A stretch of DNA of 64,000 nucleotides from Urechis unicinctus (lineage: Eukaryota; Annelida; Polychaeta; Xenopneusta; Urechidae): positions 16,857,439 through 16,921,438 of the forward strand of contig CM067356.1 of assembly GCA_034190875.2 (NCBI GenBank), read 5' to 3'. Positions 36,780-48,959 of this stretch are shown piece by piece. Every line of letters begins with the position of its first letter. The stretch's first letter is position 1. The position numbers and the translations under genes were made by a program. The notes below the pieces were generated by a model that was not told the origin of the DNA, did not search any database, and saw nothing but the letters and a program-made list of their open reading frames with translations.

Positions 36780-37690
36780 TGTTGTAATCCCTACAAATGG
36801 TTTGACTTAAACTTCTTAATCTTCATGGACAGAGATTGCACATCTCCTTTGTCATGGATAAGATGTAGATATGCTTTTTGTTCGTGAGGTGAACTGTGGG
36901 AATTTTTTTAATCCTAAGCCATAACATACTAATAACGTTGTCTCGCCACTAATGGTTTGTTACAGCCGACGATATCTATGTGGGAGATTATTGATCAGGA
37001 AGTGGTAAAGCTTGAGTATCATACCAATGTAAACGGCAGTAATGATATAGCTGGTTATCAACTAATGCTTCTAACATAGGGAGTGCTTAGTGCATGCCGA
37101 CAGAAAAGAAACCCGAGGCGTGCCTTTGGTCATTGGGCTATATGATCGACAAAGATATACCTTCATCAAGCACTCTGATACAAGTCCGAACAACGCCCGG
37201 GGGCACACCAACTTAAGTCCAAACAAAAGACTTCAAACAGGCCAAATTCGAAATCCATCCAATATTTTAGTAGTTCATGGTGTGGATGGTAATAAAAAGA
37301 AACCTTTGTTCGAACCAATGTCCCTTATGGTTGTCAGTTGCATATTAAACATGTGAATGCCCAATTAATGCTACAACAAGCTCTTCTGACTACCAAATGT
37401 ATTAAATGTGACAGTCATGGCGTGCAGCACGTAGATGACAAAAATGTACTACAGAAATGCAGCAAATCCGAAAATCTTTGAAAATGTATGTATTATCCGT
37501 AGAGCGATAAGAGCTAAATGTGCTGGTGTGCGATGTAAAGTGTATGTACAATAGCTGATACCGGCATAACCAGAAGTGTTTTCAGAAAAGGAAATTCGAT
37601 ATCATATCAACACATCATCACCTTGAATTCAACGACTAGCGATTTATTCAAAGTTATTATTCTGAATCTATGATCTGGTCAGGTAACGGG
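36780..37690. other. Diverged sequence with a match to blocks B and H
   Basis: Around 37,100-37,175, GTGCCTTTGGTCATTGGGCT and GATCGACAAAGATATAC resemble 20,262-20,305 and 43,962-43,995, so a third, more decayed copy of that block segment is present. No gene was recognised. Confidence 0.45.
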
Positions 37691-37697
37691 ACCTTGG

Positions 37698-39150
37698 GTA
37701 AGAGTTTATTGCCACGCTAAGAGCGCTCATTCGCGCCTTCCGCCCGAGGAGATATGTGAAGACGCCACCTGTTAGCCAAAACGTTATTGTCATAGCGTCT
37801 TGTCATAGCGTCCCTTAAAACAACCAGGAATTCTCTGTTTAAAGTACCTATCGCACGATTATTGGTAACTTCGCTGAAATTAATTCATAATTTGATCAAT
37901 AAACTCAAACCGGTCCAATAACCGTCGCATCTGATCAGCTCAAGCCAAAATTTGACAAAATGTCAGTTCAAATTAGCGCGCCCGACAAAACGCTGCAGCA
38001 ACCATTATCTAGGTCAGACCTAGGCGTGTGACGTCAGTAAAGTAAGCCCGTTCTCAGAGACGCAGGGATTTCCCGTTGACCCAGGCAGCAGTGACATCGC
38101 CGGTGTCTTTTTTCTCTTCATCGGAGACGACTGAATCGCTCATTTCTGGTTAGAATCTGCAAGGCGAAATTTGCTCTGCCGAAGCAACGATGGTCTGCTA
38201 GTGATCTGTGCAATCCCATGACTCTTCGTCGCTTTCCTGAAGTGTTGAAAATAGCGAAATTACCAGCAACCCTTTAGCACTAATCGTAGCGACGATCGCG
38301 CCTCGCAACGAAAACAATGCCGGGACTGACGTCACGCGGAGGCGATTGATTATTCATGAGCTCGTCGTCTAGATACGCCGGATTCATCTTTAAAGTCGAA
38401 TTTCGATCCGAAAGCGCGCACTATGACGACTGATACATAGACAGAATAGGTACTTCTGGGTTATATTTCCGTAAATCTGGCGAAAAGAATGACATGATTT
38501 TTCGTGCGATAGGCACTTTACATTTGGAGCTACAGTCGCCTCGACCAAGATGACTCCTTATCGTTAACAGACGCCGAGCCCCGAGACGATGTATCAACAG
38601 TCCCAAGAGCGTTCGTTGATTTCATGGTATCGTCGCCTGATGTCGGGGGTGTCTTTCGTTATATTTCATAATCGTCACACAGCTTAGCGTAGCTGCAAAC
38701 TCTTCGCTCGAGACCTTCCCAGCCCCCTGACATGCCAAAATTATTAATGTCGACCCGAGGCCACTTCCCTCGCTTCACAAAGTCAATGACAATCTAAAAC
38801 TACCATCTACAGTGCGGACATGAAAGATTGAGGATCGTCAACTCCGCGGACGCTGTTAGAGGCGAATTGTTTTCGATATGTGTACCCGGGACCGGGTAAT
38901 GAATCAAGTTGACATTTATTAAATAGTGTACTTGCCGAGTGTTCGACGTGTTTGACAGCGGCAAGGCTCTGCGAAACGACATTTTTCCCGCTCTCATCAA
39001 TCGCAGTGACGTCAGCCCAGTATTCCGATGGGCTTTTGTTTGTGTCACGGTAGCGCCACCTTACGATTGCAATGTGTCATAATTAGGGAAGCGATTACCA
39101 CAGAACCACTCTAAGCGAGCCCTCTTAGCGTAGCTATAAACTCTTTGCTT
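37698..39150. mobile_element. DNA transposon with inverted ends AGTTTATnGCnACGCTAAGAG
   Basis: The left end (37,698-37,730) reads AGTTTATTGCCACGCTAAGA + GCGCTC. The right end (39,117-39,150) is its inverse, with TTTATAGCTACGCTAAGAGG + GCTC when read on the minus strand. A further internal copy of the motif lies at about 38,680-38,705. The right 0.5 kb matches 9,284-9,770 in reverse orientation, and the left end matches about 48,500-48,560. No transposase was recognised. The 37,841-38,519 element lies inside it. Confidence 0.55.
37841..38519. mobile_element. Non-autonomous P-like element with 17-bp inverted terminal repeats
   Basis: AAAGTACCTATCGCACG (37,841-37,857) is inverted at 38,503-38,519 (CGTGCGATAGGCACTTT) with one mismatch. 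The left 240 bp match the THAP-encoding element at 459-705, while the interior differs and has no open frame. This fits an internally deleted relative that a THAP/P-type transposase could have mobilised. I could not see a clear target-site duplication. Confidence 0.75.
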
Positions 39151-39900
39151 TGGGCTTGGAACGGTAGTTGTGTCCCAACTTGATCTATCATTCTTCAAAA
39201 TTTCATGTTGATATGTTCGACCGTTCCGGAGAAAAGCCCGAAAAACCTAGACTGGAAACATAATAAGACACACGTAGGGTTGTTTCTACATTAATGAGGC
39301 GGCTGGAGGTTTAGTGATTAATCCAGCTCTGAGTTGATTTGTCGGGAAGCACAATTAACGAATTGTTATCGCCTCCATCATTTAAGCTACCTCTGGTGTA
39401 ACACACGTGGTTTTAGAAGAAATATGGGGCGTCATCCGGGGATTGAGCGATATTTGCCGAGACCATACACACAATGGTGACGCAATAATGCTAGGATTGA
39501 TTGATTGACATGTCTCAGTTGTAGTGTAATCATGCTATGAATAAAGCCCCTTTATTACACTTGACCGGAGGTATTGCGGTAAGAAAATGATATTGGCTAT
39601 CAATCCATTGTAAAGGTAAAACAAGGCGTCCAATAAATGGTACACTGGGTTATCAGTTGGTAAACATTAATTCTAGACGACAATTGAAAGCTACTCTGCC
39701 TTACTGAACCAGAAGTTTATTTGTATTTCAATATCGGGAAGGACGGACTGCATCTAGTCCATATAACCACTCCACGCCTTGCTAACAAGGTAGTTGCTAT
39801 ACGAATTGTATTCTTTTAGCTTGCGCAAGGCGTAATCTTAAAACTCAGCAGTACTAAGCCAAATCGAAAGATTTGTTTTCATGTTTCAAGAAACACAATC
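39151..39900. other. Anonymous sequence containing repeat R1 copy 3
   Basis: R1 spans about 39,340-39,520 (AAGCTACCTCTGGTGTAACA, ATGGGGCGTCATCC, TTTGCCGAGACCATACACAC). The rest shows nothing recognisable. Confidence 0.6.
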
Positions 39901-39919
39901 AGCTCACACCACAATGTTG

Positions 39920-40250
39920 GCGCTAGAGCTGATAATAAGGATCTGTAGGAATAACATGTGACAATAAGGCTCGGCAGGAATCAGAGTTGGTAATAAGGCT
40001 CTTTAGGAATTACAGCTGAAGTTAAGTTTAGGTTGGAATTACAGCTGATAAGAAGGTTTTGCAGGGAGGGTCAGTGGGGATGAGGCTAGGGAGGGTTTGT
40101 AGGGTTGAGGCGAGGGAGCGAAAGTGGGGATGAAATAAGGGAGGGTCAGCTGAATTGAGGTGAGGGGACTAGTAGGGATATGTGGGGAAGGGTCAGTGGG
40201 GATGATTTGAGGGAGGGTCAGACGAGATAAGGTGGGGTAGAGCAAGTTGG
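39920..40250 (+). repeat. Two adjoining minisatellites
   Basis: A degenerate unit of about 27 bp, ATTACAGCTGATAATAAGGC + TCTGTAGGA, runs to about 40,060. G-rich units (GGGAGGGTCAGTGGGGATGA) then follow, corresponding to the array before CNG exon 5 in copy A. Confidence 0.85.
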
Positions 40251-40332
40251 GATCTGGACCTAAGGCACAATGCTTTTGTAAATATATTACATGACAATAA
40301 TATTTATATCTCGCATTCTTTATCCTTTGTAG

Positions 40333-40412
40333 ACAATTCATTGTTCATGTTTCTGGTAAAGCCGTAGAGCCGGTAACTTCATTGGTGAGATTGGTATGTT
40401 GGGTGCTGAGAA
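40333..40412 (+). pseudogene. CNG copy H exon 5 remnant
   Basis: TTTGTAG is followed by TTCTGGTAAAGCC, GAGCCGGTAACTTCATTGGT and GAGATTGG, which is the SGK...AGNFIGEIG reading with an internal deletion relative to copy A. It keeps an acceptor-like AG that copy A has lost. Confidence 0.7.
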
Positions 40413-40616
40413 GCATATTGTATGTCTGTAAGTCTTGTTTCAGTTTCAGATTCATGTAATTCAACCGCCAATTACATGCACGCGCGATTTGTCAGCATCA
40501 ATCACCATGGCATCACTATGGCTCGTCCTTTTTGAGGGATTACTGCTCTCGTTACCATGATGGGGCGCTATGTTCACACTTATACAGGGCTTTGCAGTGC
40601 TTAGTGGATGGAAGAT

Positions 40617-40649
40617 AATATATATATATATATATATACACATATATAT

Positions 40650-40702
<53 letters not shown>

Positions 40703-40771
40703 ATATATATATATATATATCTCTCTCTATCTATATCTATATATATATATCTATCTCTATATCTATATATA

Positions 40772-40821
<50 letters not shown>
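40617..40821. repeat. (AT)n microsatellite, interrupted
   Basis: About 200 bp. The matching place in block B (15,148-15,165) has only about nine AT steps. Confidence 0.98.
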
Positions 40822-40827
<6 letters not shown>

Positions 40828-40995
40828 GTGTGGTATTGTTTACTGTTACGCTACCCTTGTCATTCAAGCTGATTAGGAGGAAGCTGACACTAAGCTGGCA
40901 CATTACATATAGCGCACAGGTCGGGTGTGCACGTTGCATTGGCAACCGCTGACCCAATAGCTGTGAGGATTTTCTATTAATGCTTTCCTTTCAAG

Positions 40996-41035
40996 TGAAG
41001 TCAGCAAAGTATACACAGGTTATCACGCTAGGTCA
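40996..41035 (+). pseudogene. CNG copy H exon 1 remnant
   Basis: TTTCAAG then TGAAGTCAGCAAAGTATACA and CAGGTTATCACGCTAGGTCA align with the copy B remnant (GTCAAGTCGGCAGAGTCATC, AGGTTATCAAGCTAGGTCAA). Confidence 0.65.
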
Positions 41036-44006
41036 TGGTGCACTTATTGCATGTTACGAACGCACTGCTGTAAGGCACGCGGGTCATTTGGCAATCAATG
41101 TAACTAATGTATTTAATTATGAGCAAGTATGACTGCGCAATAATTAATTTATGGCGTAGTTAATTCGCTAGGCTTTGTCGTTGTGCATTATGGTCCATTG
41201 AGCAGCTTGTTAGACACATAGAAAAACCGTAAGTCTGTGCTTCAACTTTCTGGCTACTTGATCATTTCAAATTTCCTTAAAGCTCGCCTAATGACCATAT
41301 ATTGGTCGATGTCAATATTGCATATTTTTCAACTCTGGAAAACCACTTAGTCAATGAGCTGATCGAAGTAAGAGTTTGCAGAGTTTAGGCAGAATTAATC
41401 GATGAAGTGATGGTGTCTGTTCTGCAGTGATTTGTCGAAATCGCTAACTATCTGTGAAGAGTGCAAAACGCTAGTATTTTACACGTATGCAGATTCTCCC
41501 TAATCGACTAAATGTCCGAACGTGTGTTTCGTTAATATATTTTTCCGGGTTGAGTTCATAATATTCATTTCAATAGGCAGTCAAGGATCATATGTTCACG
41601 GTAATTATGTCTTCTGCGTGATTCTCTTTTCAAAATGTACTTTTAAAAACGCCCTCTGATGGAGATCCGAATTAAGGCAGTCGACACTTCTGCATATAGA
41701 AATCTACTACCACGGTGTGTTAGCAGTTGATGGCTTTAATTGTCATCCAAAAGCTGTGATTAAACGATTCTTGAAGTTGACAGTTGCCTAGAACCTAATG
41801 ACACAGCCTCATTCATGCTACACGCCGAGCAGGCTATAAAATGAAGTTTTCGCGACTTAATTAGCCAATGTCTGTGGGGGAAAGCCAAAACTCGCGGAAA
41901 ATGGGCGATGAAGATATACTTTACAATGGGACAAATCAGACGAAATCGTCAGAGCAGTTCAGGATTGACAAAGGAGTGTTTTATATTTCTGGGAGACAAA
42001 ATTTGTAGATAGCCTATCGATGAAACATTTATTGAATCATTGTAATCATTACAACGTTGATTTCATTGCTGCATTATAGTAAGTGGTATTTGATTAATGG
42101 TAACTGGAATTTTATCCCTAGCTAATTTATGCAGCATCGTATAACGAACTCACTCGACATGTCAATAGCTTATGAAATATATATAAGGGCCTCTTCCTCA
42201 TAAAAATAATCAATCTGGTGCTCTTCTTCACTTTGTTGCAACGACGAATATGATGCAAATGAGACCAGACACAAAGTGACGATTGTGTGATTTGTGAGCG
42301 GGCAAAACCTTTCTAGATTGTCAATGGTTGATGTATTGTCCGACAAATGTCAGTCATGCTACCAGCATGAAGCAACCTCTTTCCAAGTGGCGCTTCAGAT
42401 GATGAGTTGTATGGTAATATGTGAGTCACGGTGCAGTCTACCGAATTCTTCGATTTATGTACTTAGAGATAGATTATGTCCTTCAAGACACTGTAAACAG
42501 CAGTTTGTCTTTACAAAGAGAAATAACAGGTCAAAACCTGAATGCCAAGGCCCCGCATTTCTCATGCCACTAGATTAATACAGCAGCAATAATATTGTAT
42601 AGCAATTCGTGGATGAAAAAGTTAACCACGATTCCATTGCATCGGCCAATTATCTGTCTCGATCGCAGTATTCCCCTGACAACTGCGTAAACCATCTGAA
42701 TATCATTTGCCATCGCCGGTACGACGATACTGTCAAGTTTTATGCAAACTCAGGGACCATGGGGTTTGTATCATTCCATCAAACTGGGGATGACGGAGAT
42801 AGTTGTACGTTATGGATGATGGGTATATGTTTACTTGTCGATTGGCCACCCAACACGGTCGTGCTCAAGTTTATTAGTGCAACGCCAAAACAAAACTCTC
42901 TCTCATCGTCCCAGATATAATATGATTAGAGTGTTTCGGCAAATTATCTGGCGAGTGAATGAAAATGCCATGAGTGATGTCAATTTTGCTTGAGATGTAT
43001 TGGAAAGCCGGATGCCTAATTTATTAACTTAACATTTCGTATCAAATAAGAGCAGATGGCTGTATAATGTTCCGCTCATAAACGTTGCTCATTGCGGTGA
43101 TGAAGACGTCAGTACTATATGTTGCGTAAGTTGCAATCGTAGAAATGATTCACAAAGGTGCATTCAGCTTGCAGTTTTTCAGTTTAGATATGTTAACAAT
43201 GTTTGCCATGCCGCATATATTGATAAGACTGGGCTTATTTGGTTTTCGTCAGAACAGATCTAAGGTTTACACGAAGAGTAATATGTCTGCTAACTGACCA
43301 CCATAAGAACTTGATCTTGCTTACCTCACTTTAACTTTTGAATTTTAGACGGAACTTTGCTTAAAGATCGAACAGGAGTGTCGAGCTCGGAGACCAAGGT
43401 CGAACTGATTATCGTAAAAGTGATTCCCTTAACGATTATCCCAGTTCTCATGGGAAATGCCTTCTGGGAAGAAGCTCGGGCTTTAAGATATGGGGCGTGC
43501 TGCTGAGATGGGGGAGGGGGGGGGGGTGGCAGGTGACACGTAGGTCAAGCATGGATCTTGAAAGCTGAGGTTCATAAATAATATCAACTGTAGGGGGTAA
43601 CTCCATCAAACTGATGACGGAGATGGTACGTTATGATGATGGGTAGGTTTATTGTCGATTTGGCACTCAACACGGTCGTGCAAGTGTATTTTAAAACCAG
43701 AATTCATCCACTTCTGTCTTCTTTGATATATAATACTGCATTGAATGATGTGTTTGAATTAAATGCATTGAATACGGTACAAATCCAGGTTAAGATATAC
43801 AGAGAAACTGATGTTTTTTTAATGATTCAATGATATTCGCGCATACATTCATAAAAACATCCACCTGAGTTTTGTATTCAGCTATTCATGTCTTTGTGGG
43901 TCGGGATCGCTTCTTTGATTGAAGCCGCCACAAGAGGAACCTGTTTGCAGTGGTGTGTACCTTTAGTTATGAGGCTATATGCTCGACCAAGACAGCTCGT
44001 ATTAAG

Positions 44007-44636
44007 TGTTATAATGGCGGCTTAGGCCAGGCTCCCCCCCTGTGGAGTAGAACCATGTGTCATAATGTAGCGGTCTAAAGTCGTAACGGTCTAAAGTGAT
44101 AATGTTGACCTCCGCCAGGCCACGTGACGAGTGTTCTTTGATGTTGCCGAACCCTTTGAAGTTTATAAATAGTTGTTGGGGGTCAGTCTAATTTAAGCAT
44201 GTATGTTAATGTTCTGGGGCCAAATGGAAGGCCATTTAAGTTTAAGTCACATTATATGTAATCTCCTGTGTAATGTTAATCGTATGTTTATATTTAAATG
44301 TCTTGGCCAACTGAAAGACCATTCAAGTTTAAGTCGACTCGCCTTACATATAGCTTAGTGAATTCATGATGAATTAATGAGGCGTCTGTCCATTAGGTCG
44401 CACGCCAAACGAAATGGTATATAAAGACCTCAAGAACTGAGGACAGGATCATTCCAAATCATTCGGAAATCCAAAGAGACCAACCAACTGCGTTGTCGTT
44501 ATTCATTACCAACTATCTCTCTGGTGCGGAGTCTAGCAGTAGTGTGTAGTCGAATTCAGGGACTACACTCTGTGAAAATGAACACGCAGAATTTCTTTGT
44601 GCTAGTGCATATTCTATCTAGGGCATTTTCATAGCA
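44007..44636 (+). mobile_element. Solo LTR, 630 bp, with TTAAG target duplication
   Basis: The insert begins TGTTATAATG and ends CATAGCA, so it has TG...CA ends with a short inverted repeat. It is flanked by TTAAG at 44,002-44,006 and 44,637-44,641. Removing it and one TTAAG restores GCTCGTATTAAGCACTCTGA, which aligns base for base with GCTCATAGTGAGCACTTTGA at 20,307 in block B, the empty site. TATATAAAGA at 44,418-44,427 could be the LTR promoter TATA box. A 5-bp duplication fits Gypsy, BEL or Copia elements. No internal coding region is present, as expected after LTR-LTR recombination. Confidence 0.88.
44418..44427 (+). promoter_or_regulatory. TATA box inside the solo LTR
   Basis: TATATAAAGA at a plausible position for the LTR promoter, about 410 bp into the element. 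Activity is inferred only. Confidence 0.45.
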
Positions 44637-45054
44637 TTAAGCACTCTGATTTCGATCTCAACGACGGCAGTTCACTCTGTCTCAAACGGAAAGCTGTGTT
44701 AGTTGTCCATTGCGTAGATTATGAAAGTTGTTGATTAAATAATGGCACAGACCCATTCATGCTACAAAACTGACAATCTACAAAAAGCATCATTGATGTT
44801 TCTTTTCCGTCTTTTCTCTTCTATTTTCCAAAATGAAAAAATCTGACGAAAGTGTCACCGCACTTCAGGATTGACCACAGGTTGTTTTGCATATTTTCTA
44901 GCAGAAATCCTTACATAAATTAACAGCCAAATAGCCATAGATGTCATGGCAAGTGGCACAGCGGTTAAAATGTGACACCAAGCTACAAAAAAATGATAAC
45001 TTCTCCCGCGAGGATTTGTCGGGATGGCTTTAGGCTCCAAGTTAAGTATAGGTT

Positions 45055-45440
45055 TTAACGGCACACCAACACTCTGACATCTTTGCAACTTCGTTGCCTG
45101 TGATCGTCTGTTTTTATGTTTAATGGATATGTTTTTATCATCAGTGAAAATGATTGTTTTAAGGCCAGTAACGTTGTGGTACACCGCATGCTATTTCCTC
45201 TCAGTTTTCCCCCTTGAAGATAACTTTTCAGCCAGTCATGCACTTTGCCTCTCACTCCATGATACTCTATGGCCCACCGTAATATTTTATGGTTGTCTGT
45301 GTCGATTGCCTTTGATGAATCTTGAAATACTCCGCGAAAATACTTCCTGTTTACTATGGCTTTTTGGGTGGTTGAAATGGTTATACTGGTGGAATATTGT
45401 GATCAAAAGCTGTAATGGCAATGTGGTATTATTGTATCAA
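45055..45440 (-). mobile_element. LINE relic, minus strand, reverse-transcriptase core
   Basis: Minus-strand frames give GVFQDSSKAIDTDNHKILRW, then VRGKVHDWLKSYLQGGK. This is the GVFxDLSKAFDTVNHxILLxKL...GxRGxxxxWLxSYLxxR block of non-LTR reverse transcriptases. The expected L, F and V of LSKAFDTVNH are altered. It appears to be a different LINE family from the 46-kb element, because the residues between the motifs differ. Confidence 0.8.
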
Positions 45441-46149
45441 AGAATTTAGTTAGCCTGATAAATACTAATGTTTGAAACGCCTTAGAAATTATTGGTTATA
45501 CAATAATTGGGCGCTATTTCCTCATATTCTTTTCATTTTCACTTTTGTACAAGAGACTACCCTGGCAATTTTTAATTCCATTGGTACAATTTAATGCTTG
45601 AATGATAAATTGACGATGTGTGCAAGGTGAGGTGCAATAAAAGTATTTAATTAGGTTAACACAAAGGATTTCAAGCAATCCCTTCCTTGGCTTTTTTGTA
45701 TCTAATTATGTATCAAACATATAACTTTATTATACCGCTTTTGTTTGTTTCTGTCATGTTACATGTGTGTGTCCCCTATCTTAGAAACAAGTGAAGGTCC
45801 TAAATAAGTAAATCATTTATCAAATAATTTTTGTTGTTGTTAGCCGTAGTCAGCGTGATACCAATTCGATCCTTCAATATCCTCCATGACATTTTCAAAT
45901 CAGTTGTGTATGTCTCAAATTTTAATTGATAGTAAGCGTTTTCTGTATTTTAAAGAGGGTAACTGGAGGTCAGATGATCAACAAGTACTTCTTACCTATT
46001 TGAATTTCTTTCATTTTACGTCCGTCATATTTTGTCACAGCTATCAAATCAAAGCAGCGTGGAGCAGTTAAGTAGTTATCAGCGTAGCATATTGACGCAC
46101 GGAATGGTTTTGTTATCATTATTGCGTCTAAATAGTGTATACGTTATGT

Positions 46150-47230
46150 GCAAACAATGCTCATTACCCGCATGGACCCTTATATGTCACATGCAGCCGC
46201 AGTTGTGTGTCACACTAGAGGTAGCTCTAATGGTGATATCAATCTGTTTATATTGTATCCCATCAATTTCAACGCAGTGCGGGTTAGGTATTGTCAAATC
46301 CATTGAATATTTAGTTTACATGCATGAAGACCCATGTGTTTTAAGAGTTGTTGATTCGAACAAGCGCAATCTTTGTTCATTAGATAACCCAGGCATCCAA
46401 AGCTACAAGCGTTGTAACACGCCTTTGTACTCTTTCGCTCTTATGTATCTATGTCATGATGCAGGAATGGTAAAAATGCCTAAATTACATGTTATAAGAA
46501 GAGATTAACCAGTGCCATCTCTAGCACTCCTTTAGCTTTTACTGCGTAAATTATGACACCTAGATCGCTCTCCTCTGAGACATAATCTAGAGTAGAATAG
46601 CTCATTTAATATTCTAACTTTTCATTCGCCGGACCTGTACGTTGCATTATGTTAGGCTAACAAGCATTTGTCAACCATTTCCTCATCTAACGCGTTATGC
46701 AATTTTTGTTGTAAGTTATATGGTTGGTTTATGGTCCTCACTCTGTGGTAAAAGTTTGCGTCATCTGCTAAGATTTATTACATTATGTCAACAGCACTGT
46801 CTAGATCAGTTATGTGCATTAAGAAAAGAGCCAGGTTCCATGATTGTCTACAAATAACCCCAGTCAAATCAAATTCAATGCCATTTATCACACCGCTCTG
46901 TCTTCAATTACTGAGCCATTCATTTACCCGGGCTAATACATTACTGAGCCATTCATTTACCTGTGCTAATACATTACAGCCATTCATTTACCCGGGCTAA
47001 TACATTACTGAGCCATTCATTTACCCGTGCTAATACATTACTGAGCCATTCATTTACCCGTGCTAATACATTACCGTTGTGATCGTTCGCCATAAGTTTG
47101 CCAGCTAACTGTTGGTATGGAACTCAATCAAATACTTTTTCTAAGTAAATCACATTTACGGTGTCCCCGGAGTCTACCATTCAATTTACGTCTAAACAAA
47201 ATTCAAGAAGGTTAGTAAATTGTGTTGTAG
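46150..47230 (-). mobile_element. LINE relic, minus strand, CR1/L2-like, with an internal 33-bp tandem expansion
   Basis: Reading from 47,230 down: DSGDTVNVIYLEKVFD, QLAGKLMANDHNGNVLARVN, a 33-bp repeat array, then LADDANFYHRV with the catalytic Asp-Asp (about 46,770), then YSTLDYVSEESDLGVIIYAV (about 46,600-46,540), VQRRVTTLVA (about 46,420), and SNEQRLRLFESTTLKTH (about 46,380-46,330). This order is a nearly complete reverse-transcriptase to C-terminus of the same family as 21.9-22.7 kb. Many stops and shifts are present. The 158-codon plus-strand frame at 46,032-46,508 is antisense to it. Confidence 0.85.
46911..47073 (-). repeat. 33-bp tandem repeat, five units, inside a LINE reverse transcriptase
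   Basis: CTGAGCCATTCATTTACCCG + GGCTAATACATTA, five times; the third unit is 2 bp short. On the minus strand each 33-bp unit reads NVLARVNEWLS, the NVLAWINEWLS segment that occurs once in the 22.3-kb relative. Confidence 0.95.
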
Positions 47231-47440
47231 CTATCTGTCTGTCGGGTTGGTTAGATTTATATCAACACGATTGGTAAAATGTCATGGGCGTTTATCAGTT
47301 ATGTTTGAGGTTAGGTTACGAATGTGATATCATCAGACAAATCAGTCACGACGACACCCTTTTACATGAATAAGGTTGGATAAGATATGCTAATTATGCA
47401 CCCATAAACATGCAATTACCAATGAATGAGGTAACGAAAC
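47231..47440 (+). repeat. Short segment matching blocks F and G
   Basis: GTTTGAGGTTAGGTTACGAA and TTTACATGAATAAGGTTGGA match 61,430-61,510 closely (TTTGAGGTTAGGTTACAAAT, TTTACATGAATAAGATTAGA). Confidence 0.8.
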
Positions 47441-47449
47441 TCTATGTGA

Positions 47450-47690
47450 CCCAATAACCCGAACCTCTTCACATTGGCCTCTTGACTATTCATGTCACCT
47501 GACAATTAATGCTGCCTTACAATCCGGGTCACTTGACAAATTGGGCCACCTGACAATGAAGGTCACATGTCAATCCAGCTCATCTGACAATCCGGGTCAC
47601 CTGACAATCCAGGTCACCTGACAATCCAGGTCACCTGACAATCCATGGCACCCGACAAGCAAGGTCACCTGCCAATTGGACAAACTGTGA
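47450..47690 (+). repeat. 17-bp minisatellite (GTCACCTGACAATCCAG)
   Basis: About thirteen imperfect units; the three at about 47,595-47,645 are nearly identical. Confidence 0.93.
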
Positions 47691-48955
47691 CAGAGACAAG
47701 TAACGACATCCGTACAGTTGTATAGCTTAGTGTCTGCAACCCAGTCTGACATATTCCGTAAATGGTATCAAAACAAAGCCACTATAAACATCTACGCAGG
47801 ACATTGGCGTACGTTGCCGGTAGTGTGTATTAAGGAACAACAAGAAAACCAAATGATCTTTGTATTGATGTCGCTAGATCTATTTGAGAATATTCCAAAG
47901 GGTCATTGACATGTGATTCAACAGAGAGCCATGGATAGGGCTGGTAAATCCTCGAAGGGGTCGATAACGACAATTGCATTTGTATAGATTGAATAACACA
48001 CTTGTACCATGGAAAATGCAAGAGCGTATTTTCATGACCACCTCTTGAAAGCGTGCGGTGAGACAAAAGCAACAACCCATGGTGACTCATGAGGATCAAA
48101 TACTTATACGTTCCTAATTGAGTTATGTTGACACAAACACCACCCCATACATACCGGGATGCATTAGATGATATGTTTATTGTTACCACCGAATGTCAAA
48201 TAGCCCAATGAAAAATCTTCAATACTGTCAAACTTTGTACACATGGCCAAAGATTCATGCGGGTTTATTCAAACAGTTTAGCAGTTGAAAAATTGTCTAT
48301 TCATTTAATTTACAAATATAAGCAACCTTACCGACGAATGACTTACAATATTGTAAATTCTTTGTGTTACGAAAAAGGACTTTAGGCACAAGTAGGTGAT
48401 GAAGAGATCTACGCAGGGATTAGTTCAGTCATCTATCACGTGACATGTTATTACGCTAGAACGTAAACCACACAATGTTATGCGTAATCTCGCCTATTGC
48501 CAAAGAGTTTATAACTATGCAAAGAGCGTTCACTCAGGCCTCTACCCGGGAAATTATGTAATTGTGCCATATGCCAAAGAGTGTTGTACATCCCATATAT
48601 TTTAACATGTCAACATCGTGGGCGATGTTAAGCTGTACAATAGTTGAGCTCACCTGCGAACACATTAACTGTCGGCAGACATCTTCTCGGAGCAACTGTG
48701 AGTTTTAGGGTGCTTTGGCTATTTGTGTATCATTTAAGACTTTTCCAGTATGAATATAGCTACATGGGCTTGTTATTGACTTAGGTGAGTTATGCAAATA
48801 CTCGAGTCCGTGGTTCGGATTTACCGATGTAATCTAACGTTGAAATACAATGAAATCAATTTACTGGCAGGTTCGCGTAAATTGACGCACAGTTTGAACT
48901 CATGCTTTCCCATTGTAACACCGGCTTTTTGTCCAAAATAAATTGAGTTGTTGAT
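47691..48955. other. Anonymous sequence
   Basis: No gene was recognised. The minus-strand frame at 47,830-48,189 (119 codons) has no motif. Around 48,500, AGAGTTTATAACTATGCAAA matches the end of the 37.7-kb transposon. Confidence 0.45.
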
Positions 48956-48959
48956 GTTT

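Larger units (their letters stand above)
40240..44830 (+). repeat. Paralogous block H (matches 14,461-20,580)
   Basis: Starts within GAGATAAGGTGGGG (14,461 and 40,225) and keeps the order of block B. It lacks CNG exon 6 and the 17.7-kb transposon. It carries a greatly expanded AT tract and a solo LTR. Confidence 0.85.

Noticed and set aside
46032..46508. 158-codon plus-strand frame, among the longest in the window
   Set aside because: It is antisense to a recognisable LINE C-terminus on the minus strand and has no motif of its own.
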